Assembly: GCF_000471905.2 (NCBI RefSeq)
Contig: NW_006498507.1
Coordinates: forward strand, 6,937,496 to 7,001,495
Origin: Amborella trichopoda
Lineage: Eukaryota; Streptophyta; Magnoliopsida; Amborellales; Amborellaceae
Length of the DNA stretch: 64,000 nt
Direction: 5' to 3'
The notes below the pieces were generated by a model that was not told where the DNA came from, searched no databases, and worked only from the letters and a program-made list of their open reading frames with translations. Shown one piece after another: positions 32,034-43,208 of this stretch (positions are counted from its first letter, which is position 1; the number at the start of each line of letters is the position of its first letter). The translations under genes were made by a program, and so were the position numbers.

Positions 32034-34612
32034 TATTAATACTTAATGCCATTAGTTATCTTTTCTCTTTATTGAGTTTAGATCAAGCTTGGGAATGAAA
32101 TATAAGAAAGCTAATGACCTTTGTGGTCAAGAAATAGACCCACAGTTAAGAATTATTGAAATATTCCAACACCGAAAAGGCACTTTGCATAATGAGTATT
32201 CTGGGCTATTTTGGAGTAGCGATATAAAAAATATAATGAGGTATTTTTCTAGTACATATTCAATGATATTTTGTGTATTTAAGAGTATGATTTACCTGCA
32301 AAATTTCAGTGGGAGATTCTATAGAAATTGCGAGTTATAGACTCAGCAATGAAGGGTGTCAATTTTGACAATGCAAAATCCATGAACTGTCCATTGAGTT
32401 CCCTGATTTTTCTCACCAACTATAAGATTTTATTTCTAGCTGAAATTGGATGGCGACTCATAAAATTGAGTCTACTTTTAAATAAAAAAAGTTTCATCAA
32501 TAAATTCCTTGTGGTTTGAATGATATAATCAATTTATTGAAGGATGCGCAAGTGCTGTTTCTGCAACGAAAATTATTTTCATGACTTGGAAGTTAAGATT
32601 TAATTTTTATTCTTAACAGAATGTTTTATAGTTCATACTAAGGTTTTAGACTTCCATTCTAAGTCTAATTTGTAATAAAATTTATTTGAAAAAGAAATAT
32701 TTATGGGAATAGAGGAATAAAAAGTTTAGATTGAAAAGAAGTCATCCTGAAATTTCTGTAATTTGGTATGTCTTTCATTGAAGACATGAATGACTATATT
32801 TATCAAGCCTACTTAACAGAATGATATAAGGCTTGTGAAAATGTGTGTTAATATTATGTCTCAAATAAAATTAGTTTGAAAGAGAAACTCCATAATGGTA
32901 GAGAGAAAAGACAATTTTACTAGATAGTGTTCATCCTGAAATTCTACAGTATGATTTATTTTGTGACGTGAATGTCACTTATTTATTTCTCTAAAAAAAA
33001 GTATTATTTGGGATTCAAACTCTGATGTTATGATTTTTTTTTAGTCTAGTTTTCAACACAAAAGATTTCAAGAAAAAATTCTTTTAGGATTGAGAGAAAC
33101 AAATTTTTTATTGAGATGTGCTCAACCTGATTTTCAACTGAAAAGATTGCATTGTGACGTAAATATCACTAAAATGAATATTCACTAAATGGTATGATTT
33201 AGGGATGGAACTGAGCACTATTTTATATTCTTTTGAGTCTATTTCAATACTCAAAAGGATTCAAAGATTAAATATTTATGAGTTGAGAGATATCATATTT
33301 TTATCATAGGATGCTCAAGTTCTATTCTGCAGTAAATTAAAAAGATGTGGCATGTTAAGCCACATATTTGGATTCCTAATTATGAAGACGTTTTTTTTTT
33401 TGGCTCATTTAAAAAGGTTTTATAGTGTGCTATGAGTATGGTTTATTATAATAAAACTTCAGAGAGAGGTAATACATAGTTGACAATATATGAAACTCTA
33501 TGTGAAGAGTATTCGATCTGAAAATAGCAGAAAGAAGAATAAACACAATACCTACAAAAACATCTTGGTTTCTTTGAAATGAAGGGATATATATAGATAC
33601 TTGGTGGTAGCATATAAACGCTAAAGATCAGTGAGAGAATCGAAATTATGATATTTGAAATAATGAGATGAAGAAGATATTTTCTTCACGGTGTAAGGCA
33701 GGAGAATCCAAGTGTCGAAGAGATGGATACTTCGTGATATGTGAAACCAATGACCAATATATTATCCATCAGTTGCATGCACTTTAAAGATCACAAAAGC
33801 TTGCCAAACAAATAAAAGCGATGAATCAAGAAAGCCCAGGTACCATACTACATGGTTTTGAGGTATGCAATCTATTTCACATTATATGGTAATGTCATCT
33901 AGGGAAATATCATATAAGGAAAGAGGATTCAATAACTTTGTTTAATGTGCTTTGGTCATATTTTGGCTAATTGTTTTATGAATATGTATGGAGTGTATGG
34001 ACATTAAGTGATAAGTGCTAACAAATTTGAAAGTGCCGATTTTGAATACCTTGTGTTTTTGTGCCTCCTGGTACTTGATTATGAACTACTTAAGGTAGTG
34101 ATACACATGAATATGTGATTTGATCAAGGGCTTTGAGCCCCAAGGATAAAACACGAGAGATGGGTGTGGCTCATTCAAATATGTAAGCAGAAAGGGAGTA
34201 TTCTGATGAAACTTGGTCTTGATGACCATCCTCTCAATAATGTTTATAATATGATGTGTTGCACGTGATGATGATCTCTTGACAAATTCTTCATAATTGC
34301 CAAAAAAGAAGTATTTTGTCAAGGCTTTAATAAATATTATTTAGTCGTGCTTTATTTTGGATAAAATTATAAAATGGTATATATGACTTGTTTTTATGGC
34401 CATGAACTTGACTTAGTAGGAAATTAAAGGTGAATACGGTAAAATGATTTATAAAGGCTAAGCATGTATTTTATAATTAAATTGGATGATTTGAGAAAAG
34501 CTTAAGTCTATGAATATAGTTTTGAGAAAACCACATAATCTTGCAAGGCTCATTAAGTTTTTATGAAAATCATTTTAAACTGTCATACTATTATATAACT
34601 ATTGCTTGTGAA

Positions 34613-34647
<35 letters not shown>

Positions 34648-35084
34648 TTTTTTTTATTAAAAAGAAAAACATTATGTCTTGAATGTATTTATAAAAGTGG
34701 GAGAAAAATTATCATGCACTGTTTTTTAAAATACCTATATGCCTTGACCCATGTTTTTAGTTATTTAGAATCTTCAATTACGTAAGACTTTGAACCATAG
34801 GGAATGTTGTAGGAATGTCATCATGCTAGGCTTCTCTGATATATATTGTGTTGATTAGATAACTTGGTTTGTATGAATTTACTATCAAGATGTCTAGTAT
34901 GGTTGAACCTTTGTGGTTCATGAAGGTTTTTGCATATTGTGAAACCAACGGGTATTGAATTACATATTTACATGGGACTTGATATGCTACCTTATGTTAT
35001 ATGCATAAGAATGTTGAGAATGTATATGTTGTATGTGCAATAATTGAGTGGGAGCTGCTACAGTCCTACGTTTTTTTTATCCAC

Positions 35085-35334
35085 CATGAAGGCAGAATAC
35101 GTGGCGTGTTATTTGCTGATCGAGGAGGTTGTATGGATTAAAAAATTTCTTAATTGACTTGACTTTCACGTCGTGCGTTGTGAGGCAGTAAGAATTTTTT
35201 GTGACAGCTCGATGACGATATGCGTGTCAAAGGAGCTACGATTCCATAAGAACTCTAAGCATATAAAACCATGTTTTTATCACCTGAGGAATGATGTGAG
35301 ATTGAAAAAGATCGAGATCCAGATAAACTAAATA
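35085..35334 (+). pseudogene. Copia RNase H remnant
   Basis: Translation gives STMKAEYVACYLLIEEVVW, then FCDSSMTICVSKEL and NSKHIKPCFYHLRNDVR, the characteristic end of Copia pol. A stop interrupts it (FL*LDF). Gag, protease, integrase and reverse transcriptase regions upstream (32034-35085) are not recognisable, only AT-rich debris. Confidence 0.75.
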
Positions 35335-35414
35335 TTCCAGTAGGAGCACCTACTAGTATTTGACATGCTAAATGAAACAACATACTATAATGTTGTTCAC
35401 CCATAGAACCCAAA

Positions 35415-37221
35415 TGTTTGGTGCAAGTTGTATGGCTACAAAATGGAGCATTTTATTTGAAGAACTCTTTTGAGCCCATGAACATACGACCCTTGATGAG
35501 TTCATTAGAAAACCGATGAGGGTTTATGGGTTAGCCCTTGATGAAGTCGGAGAACGTGTCCGGATGAGTTAGCTAAGGGACTGTGTGACCCTTGTGTGTG
35601 ATGGTGGCCTACAGAGACAGGGGTCAAAACCTCATCCATGTACCATCACACGACATGCATATCGATAGATCATTAGGAAAAGTCAGAAATCTACCTTTTA
35701 GGGTGAAGCGTACGCATGTGCGTGAGATACCCCTATGCGCCATAGAACTGTAGTCGCATAAGGCCTTGGTGACTTTGATTTGTCTCTAGGGGATGACCTG
35801 AAATCCACAGACTGGGATTGCGATCATTTGGCTCATTGGCCGAATTTTGGTGACCCGTTAATGAGTCATTGCTTGGACTGTGGGTCATGGAAAACACTGG
35901 GTCGGTCTGATAAAGCAAGTGTGGTCTGTAGTCCACAGTTGAAGGTGGAGTGTCCCGTATGGATCCTTTTCCTATCAAATTAATTTAATTGTCTTTGTTT
36001 TATGATGAAAATTATTTTAAGATTATTATTTGAATTTTTATGAACCCTTGGATATTTTATTTATAATTTTTGGATTTATAAAATTAAAAATATTGATTTT
36101 ATAATTGTTTAAATATTCAAATAATATTCTAAAACCCTTTTATTAATTTTAAATATATAAAAATATCATGCACATAGGCCCGCCATATTTTTAGAAGGTG
36201 GGGCCCATGAGTGCCTCCCTTGGGTGGCACGCCCCACCCTTATTCTCGTTCCTATTTTTTGGTGATATGACATGTGGCCATATGGTTGGAAGATATTGAC
36301 TTGATATATCTTTGAAAGATTTTATGGAAAGATTGAGTAGACTTGTGCTATTTTATGGTATGGACAATATTTTGATTAGATTTAATTTATTTAATTTTTA
36401 TTGATGAGAAAATGGTTTAAGAAAGGGGGATAATGGTTCATGCACAATCCATAATGTTGATGGCTCATCTATGGAATAGATGACTCAGATCTCTCACCCC
36501 ATAAATCACTATTGATCGACGGTCTATGTTCAATCTCACCAGAAGAGACAAGCCAAAGAAAACCCTAATCTTATTCAAAGCATATAAAAAGGGATTGTCT
36601 GTACCAAAAATCTCTACACCTTATCTTTCTATCTCTGTCTTAAAAAAGTTTATCTCTCTTATGTGTGATTTCTCTCTCCCACATTGTGAAAAAACTTAAG
36701 GGGTTAGGTTATGGAGTTCTTCTCTCTCATATATCTCAAATATGGATTTATGGCTAAGGATTTTAGGGTTTAGCAAAAAGAGAATTCATCTCTCTCAAAC
36801 TAGGTTGTTAAGAGAATTCACCTAGGGTTTGAGTTTGTGATCAAATGGTTCATGTTCCAATTGTGTGGTTTGATGAAAATTTGCTTTCTCGATTTGAGAT
36901 TGAAGCTAGACCATTGATCCCACTCCATCGGATGGTGGTGATTCGGTGTGGGGTGTAATAAGCCCGGTTGAGATAATCTCCGGCACTATTCCTTTTGGTT
37001 TCTTGCAATCTTATCTTTTATTCTCAAGTATAGTACAGAGTTGTTTCAATGACATCACATTGTTAAGATCTTGATTTTATTGTTATGTTGATTTTATTTT
37101 GAAATTTATCTTATTATAATAGATACTACATGTATTTGATCTTTTACCAAAAGAAAGGGGTGAAGAAAAATAAAAATAAAAATGTATTCCTCGGTAAAAG
37201 ATGACATAGGTCTTTCTTTCA
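35415..37221 (+). repeat. Copia 3' LTR
   Basis: Clear homology to the 5' LTR from 35510 to 37221, ending TTTCA. The first about 95 bp (TGTTTGGTGCAAG...) align weakly with the 5' LTR start, suggesting a deletion of about 100 bp. Many substitutions between the LTRs indicate an old insertion. Confidence 0.75.
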
Positions 37222-37537
37222 GTGACCACCCCTAGGTTTTCCCTTTTAGTACCTAAAGTTGGTGGTAATAGCAAAAATATAAAGTGAAAAACACAATTAC
37301 AGGTATAAAACAACCACAAGAAAATTGTTTCATGCGGGCTAGACCGCATTTTTACACTATACGGTCCCATTGTATAAAGCATCCACCTTAAAGATGGATA
37401 CAAATAGATGGTCCACCTAAAACCAGTTGAAACTTACGGTTCAAATATTTTTTTAATATAATTAATTTCTAAAATTTATTTATTTATTTATTTTCATGAT
37501 CTCATGAAAGAGATTACATGTACTTACAAATTTAAAT

Positions 37538-37925
37538 GAAAAAGTTTATATAGAGCTAAGGCTCTGAACAATCAAATTTGAGCCTACCTAAAAAATCTCC
37601 CTAGAAGAGATTGTTTTGATGTCCAAATATCTTCAAATTGATCATCTCGACATCAAGATGCATGGACATGAAAATAAAATGGATTTCAAGTTTTGAAAGT
37701 AGTGTATTTTGTAACGTATTTTTGGACTATCAATTTTCAAGTTTTTCAAGTTTTCATACATTTGTTGATCTACACTATTTTTTAAGCTTTAAACTTTATA
37801 AATAAAGATGAAAATATGGTTTAAGGCTATCACAAAGATTTTCAATATTGAAACCACATTCCTCGATACTATTTGAAGGTAGGTTTTAATTTGGTTGTTT
37901 ACGAGCCTAAGCTCTACACAAACGG
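37538..37925 (+). repeat. MITE family A, copy 3
   Basis: Starts GAAAAAGTTTATATAGAGC and has imperfect inverted ends: GAGCTAAGGCTCTGAACAAT near 37555 against the reverse complement of TTGTTTACGAGCCTAAGCTC near 37895. It is the best preserved member. Confidence 0.65.
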
Positions 37926-38100
37926 CGCCCAAAATTAAATCCAAAAATCCACCACAAAAATATATTTTTAAGGAGGTGACTCATTTCTACAAGGACGCGT
38001 ACAAACGTGTCCGTAAGCAATGCTGACAACGAACCCTAACAGCAATAGATCTTCACCCTAAAACCGGTATGTCCATGAACCAGTCCAAATGCCAATGCAC

Positions 38101-38153
38101 TAGGGTTTTAGAGTACACACTAGGGTTTTAGGGAGAGATATACCCTAGGGTTT
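38101..38153 (+). promoter_or_regulatory. Three telo-box-like motifs upstream of ASHR2
   Basis: TAGGGTTT (telo-box AAACCCTA in reverse) at 38101-38108, 38121-38128 and 38146-38153, ending 20 bp before the ATG. Telo-boxes are common just downstream of the transcription start in plant housekeeping and growth genes. Confidence 0.55.
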
Positions 38154-38172
38154 CGAAAGAGAGAAGATCACC

Positions 38173-41100
38173 ATGGCTTCCGATACACCCGAACCTCTGG
38201 TTCAATTGGCTGATATCAGTGGAAGAGGCAGAGCTCTTATAGCTTCTAAGGCCATATTCGCAGGCCAGATCCTTCTCCAAGATACCCCAATTCTCCTCTA
38301 TCCAGCTGCTCCACACAAGAACCTTAGTTCCTCTTTTTGTTCCCATTGTTTCAGAAGCCTTCCAATCCCAAACCCTAATTCTGCAACTCTGTGTTGCCCT
38401 TCTTGCTCAAACTTTGCTCTTTTTTGTAGCCCTGAGTGCCACTCTATTGCCTTGGCTTCTTCCCATTCTCAATGGGTTTGTAAGGCTTTAGGGCTGTTGA
38501 GGTCTTCTAATCCTAGCTCTGAGCTCCAAACTCAGGCCAATTTTTTGCTGGGTGCTTACAATTTGGCTGAGATTTCTCCTGATGATTTTAACATGCTGCT
38601 TTCTCTTCAAGGAGAGGGGACTTTAGATGGAGAGACCCAAATGCTCCACTCTTTTATATCAGCTGTAATGGCTGAGTTCCCTCTGAAAAGTTTCTCTCGT
38701 TTTTCGGTGGAGTTAACCGCGGCTTTATTGGCAAGGGATAAGAGAAATGCTTTTGGGTTGATGGAAAATTCAAAGGAATGTGGAGAAAGGATGGTTAGGG
38801 CCTATGGGATTTACCCAAGAGCTTCGTTTTTCAACCATGACTGTCTTCCCAATGCTTGCAGGTATTTTCATGGAGTTCCTAATACAAAGTACATTGTCCT
38901 TTTCTTTTTTTTGATGGAAATTGTGTCTCTGATTATGAAAATGGTGCTTTTGATAAGAAACCAATGGGATTTTAAGGATTTAAAATCACGGGAAATGGTG
39001 CTTTTGATAAAAAACCAATGGGATTTTAAGGATTTAAAATCGTGGGTTTTAAGGTGGTTTGGGGTGGGTTCTGCACAAAAAATGATGGGTTTTTCAACAA
39101 TGACTGATTTCTAAAATTTTATAGGCATTTTTCACACTCATTGATTCAGAATAGTCTATTTTTCTATGTTTTTTCAATAATGACTGATTTTTAAACTTTT
39201 ATAGGTATTTTCCACACTCCCTGATTTAGAGCAGTCCTTTTTTTCCCAGAGAACTGTATTTTTGCCTGAAACAATGGGATTTTATGATGATTTCGTGTTT
39301 TTTGTTGAATGGAATTGGGTCTGAAACAAATTTTAAGATTTTTTTTGACATTGATAATTTTGGTCATTATATGGGATTGTTTTATCATAATTTATTTGTT
39401 CTTCAAAATACATATTGGGTTTGTCATAAAGAAATAAGGGATTCTTAACCGGTGATCTTCTCATAAGAATTTAATGCAATCTCTAAAGAGCAAGTTTTCT
39501 ACGCTTCCCCTAGAGCATAAAACTTAGGGAAAATTATAAAAACCCCCCTAAAGTATTTTTTTTATGCAACTTACCTTCAGCTAACTTTTGCTCTCAACTT
39601 TTTTCAAAAAATAAATTATTATGCAAATACCCCTTTCCCCCCAAGAGAAAAAGTTCATTTTTCTAAATGAAAATGCCCTTCCTGTAGCACACTACAGGAG
39701 CGCACTTAAACAGTGTCGAAGCCCTGTGACTCAGAATGCTCCACTGTCGGAGCGCACATATGCAATGTCGGAGTGTTGTGTTACGTTGTCGGAGCGCATT
39801 TATGCAGTGCCGAAGCGCACTTAGACAGTGTCGGAGCCTTGTGACTCAGAATGCTCCACTGTCGGAGCGCACTTATGTAGTATCGGATTGTTGTGTTACA
39901 CTGCTGGAGTGCATTTATACACTGCTAAAGAGCGGCGTTACATTGCCGAACTGCTCTTACATAGTGCCGGAGCCGGCACTTATGCACTACCGAAGAGCGG
40001 TGTTACGTTGCTGGACCGCTCTTACACAATGCCGGAGCCCCTGTGACGGTTTCGACACTGTTTAATGGCGCTCCGACAACATGCTATGAGAAGGGTATTT
40101 TCGTTTAGAAAAATGAACTTTTTCCTTTGGCGGGTATTTGCATAAAAAGTTTGTTTTTTGAAAAAAGTTGAGAGCAAAAGTTAGTTGGGAGTAAGTTGCA
40201 TAAAAATTAGAATTTGGGGGTTTTTTTATAATTTTCCCTAAAACTTATATACTTCCCCCTATCCAACAATCTATTCTGAATGGAGGGCTAAGATTGGCCC
40301 AATCACAATGTCATGTCTCTGTACTATTTTATTTTTAATTTTTTTTTCTATAAACTATTTTGATATCAAATTTTGGACGTCCAATCCTCTATTAAACTCG
40401 CACTAGCAAAAAATGTAAAAAAATATTTCCAATAAAATAAAATGGCTTTTATGGGTTTTTTTATCAGTATATTTTATCAAAAAATTATTTTTAATATTTT
40501 TTATAGGTGCATCCCAATGAGAAGATGGCACATACTAAATTTCATATTCATACAATTTGTATAAAAAAAACTAAAAATAAAATACTTTTATACGTCATAT
40601 GTAATATCAAACGATGGGTGGCTCTCTTGATCAAAATTGGTCGGCTGGATGGTAGGAGAAGCATAGATCTCTGTAGGGGAAGTATATAAACCTTTCCCAT
40701 CTCTAAATAAGCATTTGGCTTCTTTGTTTGATTTCTTAAAAATAGACGTCGTCTCTTTCCATCAAATTTCCATTGGGTGTTGTTGCTCTTGTCATAGCTC
40801 GCAAGTTTGTTCGATCATAGTTGAGTCAGTTTTCAATTTATTTTTGTTTATTTTTTTTTTTATTATTTCTTTTCTTCTTCTAATAGTGGGTTTTTGTAAT
40901 ATTGAGATGATAGTCAACTAGACTATGTAAATCAATTCTAGGCCTTCTTGTCAATATTTAAAATTTTTTTGAATAAGAGTGTCACATTTCATTACAATTG
41001 ATATTTTCAAAGCAAATGATTCAACAAAAAAATATATTTCGAAACAAATGACAGTTTGTTCATTAGAATAGAACGGATTTTTACTCCCGGTGTTGTAGGT

Positions 41101-41543
41101 TCGACTACATTGATAAACCAGGAGATGGGAATAATGATATTATCATCAGAGCTCTGCATGATATTGCAGAGGGGAAAGAGATTTGCTTAAGTTACTTCCC
41201 TGTGAACTGGAAATTTGCAGACAGGCAAAAGAGGCTTCTTGAGGATTATGGGTTTGTATGCGAGTGTGATCGTTGCATAGTTGAGAAGACTTGGAGGGAG
41301 GATGATGAAGAAGAAGATGAAAAAATGGCTTTAGAGAATGAAGAAGAAGAGCAAGAGTTTCCTCATGCTTACTTCTTCGTGAGGTACTTGTGCCCCAATG
41401 AAGAGTGTGGGGGAACCGTGGCTCCTCTACCCCCTTCACAAGGAACACCATCCAATATAATGGAATGTAATGTTTGTGGGCAATTGAGAACAGAGGAAGA
41501 ATTCAATAGAGATGAAGATGAAGATGACATGGTGGATGATTGA
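38173..41543 (+). CDS. ASHR2: SET/MYND-domain protein, ASHR2-like histone-lysine methyltransferase family
   Basis: Two exons, 38173-38861 and 41099-41543 (AG|G split Arg codon, GT-AG), encode 377 residues; Arabidopsis ASHR2 is slightly longer. The ATG sits in a strong CACCATGG context. N-terminal half of SET: ISGRGRALIASKAI. A MYND-type zinc finger follows with C56, C59, C75, C78, C85, C89, H98 and C103. The SET signature FFNHDCLPNAC is at about 219-229, completed in exon 2 by GKEICLSYFPVNW and the post-SET CECDRC. An acidic linker follows, then YLCPNEECGG and CNVCG cysteine pairs. Family members are putative SMYD-like protein lysine methyltransferases. The 2.2-kb intron carries a MULE and tandem repeats; reading through the donor would give a truncated protein without the second half of SET. 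Confidence 0.93.
38938..39044. repeat. Tandem duplication in ASHR2 intron, period about 54 bp
   Basis: Two near-identical units containing ATGGTGCTTTTGATAARAAA begin at about 38938 and 38992. Confidence 0.85.
39091..39238. repeat. Second tandem duplication in ASHR2 intron, period about 79 bp
   Basis: Units at 39091-39157 and 39170-39238 share TTTCAAYAATGACTGATTT, then TTTTATAGG(C/T)ATTTT and an AG(A/C)(A)GTCC-like end. Each carries an AGGYATTTT string resembling the real exon 1 donor. Confidence 0.7.
39527..40238. mobile_element. Non-autonomous Mutator-like element in ASHR2 intron
   Basis: Long inverted ends starting GGGAAAATTATAAAAACCCC at 39527 and the reverse complement at 40238, extending about 150 bp inward. 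A perfect 9-bp duplication, TAAAACTTA, is at 39518-39526 and 40239-40247. The interior is a GC-rich repeat array, not coding. The TIR start resembles that of the MULE at 17643. Confidence 0.9.
39690..40055. repeat. Degenerate tandem array of GTCGGAGCGCA-type units inside the MULE
   Basis: A GTCGGAGCGCAYTTATGCAG-like unit with variants recurs about every 30-35 bp (for example near 39748, 39788, 39858), interleaved with GCCCTGTGACTCAGAATGC at 39721 and 39837. Open frames across it yield only Ser/Cys-rich repeats. Confidence 0.75.
40324..40590. mobile_element. Fold-back MITE family C, copy 3 (ASHR2 intron)
   Basis: Inverted arms TATTTTATTTTTAATTTTTT near 40325 and TAAAAAAAACTAAAAATAAA near 40562, with an AT-rich loop. 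Confidence 0.5.
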
Positions 41544-42236
41544 TTAGCTTAGCTGAGTAAAGATCAATAGCTTTCTCTTTCATCCCACCGCTTAAGCCAT
41601 GTATTGATGTTCTTTTGTAAAAAAGAGTTTAAGTTTTATTATGGGTATTGTTGGATATGAGGATTTGACCCTAGCTTTTGAAGGTTTGCAAAATTTTGAG
41701 GTTTATGGAGCTCTTGAAAGAGATCTGGACTTTCAACTTAATCTCTAATCTATTTTAGATTTGTGATATACTTGTCTTAAAATGATTGATGTAATCACAA
41801 TCATAAATTTAAATAGAGTTTTTATATTTCCTTTTATATTGTGTAAACTCTCACTCTCTCTCTCTCAAACTCATGCACACACACACGTAAGTGCACACAA
41901 TTTAAACACAATTGAATTCTTTCTTCTTCTTTTTTTGGCAACATCAACACATACTTGAATTCAATGATATTCAAACAATAAATTATAATTTACAAAGGTG
42001 ACAGTTACAGAGATAAAAACCAATTACTTTATGGGGCGGGCTCTCCTCACTAAAAAAAAAGGGCTCTCCTCACTAAAAAAAACAATAGGTTTAAAGAGAT
42101 CACATGAACGATGAGGAGGAGAAAATTTGACACATATTAGTCAAAAAGAAAAAGAAATATGATATTAATGAATATAGTTAGAAAGAATGACGAGCCCTTA
42201 TTCTCTGAATTTGTAGAGTTGATCCAACATGCCCTT
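41544..42236. other. ASHR2 3' region and spacer
   Basis: Probable 3' UTR with a CT tract near 41850 and a CA tract near 41875, then a small tandem duplication (GGGCTCTCCTCACTAAAAAA at about 42036 and 42060). No gene seen. Confidence 0.45.
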
Positions 42237-42473
42237 AAATTTTGATTGCAGAAGATGCACCTGGCAATATGCAGAGTTTGCCATTCCCATGTTAAATACA
42301 GTTTCCGCTCCCATGTTAAAAGACACTTCCAACAATCATCTTTCATCTACCATAGCATCATCTTTCCTACTCTCTGCATTGCCCCAGATCTCCTCTATTT
42401 CCCAACTATCGGCCTACCACTGGTTTTGCTCTTGAGAACTGATTCTTTCCGTACATTGCCTTGCTTATCCTCA

Positions 42474-43208
42474 TTACTCAAAACTGTCAATTAGTAACTG
42501 GTTTTGCTCATTGGCCAATTCTCTCTCAACATTTCCTGGGTTCTCCTCTGCACCCAAACACACCATAATTGCCTGGTTTTCCTCTCTGCCCATTTCTCTC
42601 TCTACATTGCCTTTGATAATTGGCTGGTTTTCCTCCCTGCCCATTTCTCTCTCTACATTGCCTGAGTTGTCTTTTGTACCTGAACTCCCAACCACTGAAT
42701 GACTTTGATCCTCAACTGATTCTCTCTCTACATTGCCTGGGTTCTCGTCTGTAGCTGAACTCTCTGTCACCGATGGGTCTGGTTCTTTTGCCAATTCTAA
42801 CTTCATATCCTCTCCCTTCTCTGCTCCACCTAGTGAATCCCCAAATCCATTGCTGCTACCACCATTAGATTCAGTTCGAGACGGGCCTGCATCCGCATTT
42901 CCCGTCCCACTGGGCTTCTTTTTGGGTCCATTAATGTCAGCAATGATCTTATCAAGTAAACTGGGCCCAACATGAATGACATTCTTTGATCTGGCTGCTC
43001 TTAGAAGAGAGGCAGCAGTTTCAGCTGGGGCTATCCGGGCCCCTGCAGCCAAAGCTGCTGCTCTTATACTTGAGGGCTTCACTTGGGCCTGAGTTGGGCT
43101 TGGGTTGACTTTGATTAAGGCCGGGTTTGCCGGGTATATTGCTTGTTGGGGTTGGTTTGGTGCTTGGGCCGCTGGTGCGGTGGAGAAGAAGACTGGCATG
43201 ACGCTCAA
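42474..43208 (-). pseudogene. Partial paralogue of the MYB/SANT gene at 58-60 kb (last exon only)
   Basis: A 244-codon open frame corresponds to the final exon of the gene at 58183-60690. Shared block: AALAAGARIAPAETAASLL and HVGP. The C-terminus has repeats of NVEREMGREENQPII-like units, two of them almost identical in DNA (about 42577-42615 and 42624-42662). No MYB exon or exon 2 equivalent lies between this block and the FAR1-related gene, so the N-terminal half is lost. The open frame is intact, so a short expressed protein cannot be excluded. An AG for a splice acceptor exists just upstream of the homologous block, near 43220. Confidence 0.6.

Larger units (their letters stand above)
30072..37221 (+). 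mobile_element. Copia LTR retrotransposon, decayed
   Basis: Two direct LTRs (about 30072-32020 and 35415-37221) flank a 3.4-kb interior. A tRNA-Met-type primer site sits next to the 5' LTR, and a Copia RNase H remnant sits near the 3' LTR, the Copia gene order. The ends are TGTTGGG and ...TTTCA. The flanking 5-mers GCTAC and GTGAC differ at two positions. The interior is shorter than in intact Copia elements and full of stops. It inserted in the hAT MITE at 29857-37234. Confidence 0.85.

Noticed and set aside
30206..35983. Short open frames repeated at 30.5 and 35.8 kb that look like paralogous small genes
   Set aside because: Both sit at matching positions in the two Copia LTRs.
39690..40055. 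CRISPR-like regularly spaced repeats
   Set aside because: Units are degenerate, spacers are not unique, and the sequence is a plant MULE interior.
39621..40065. Cysteine-containing small open frames suggestive of secreted peptides
   Set aside because: They arise from the GTCGGAGCGCA array inside a MULE; no signal peptide, repeats only.
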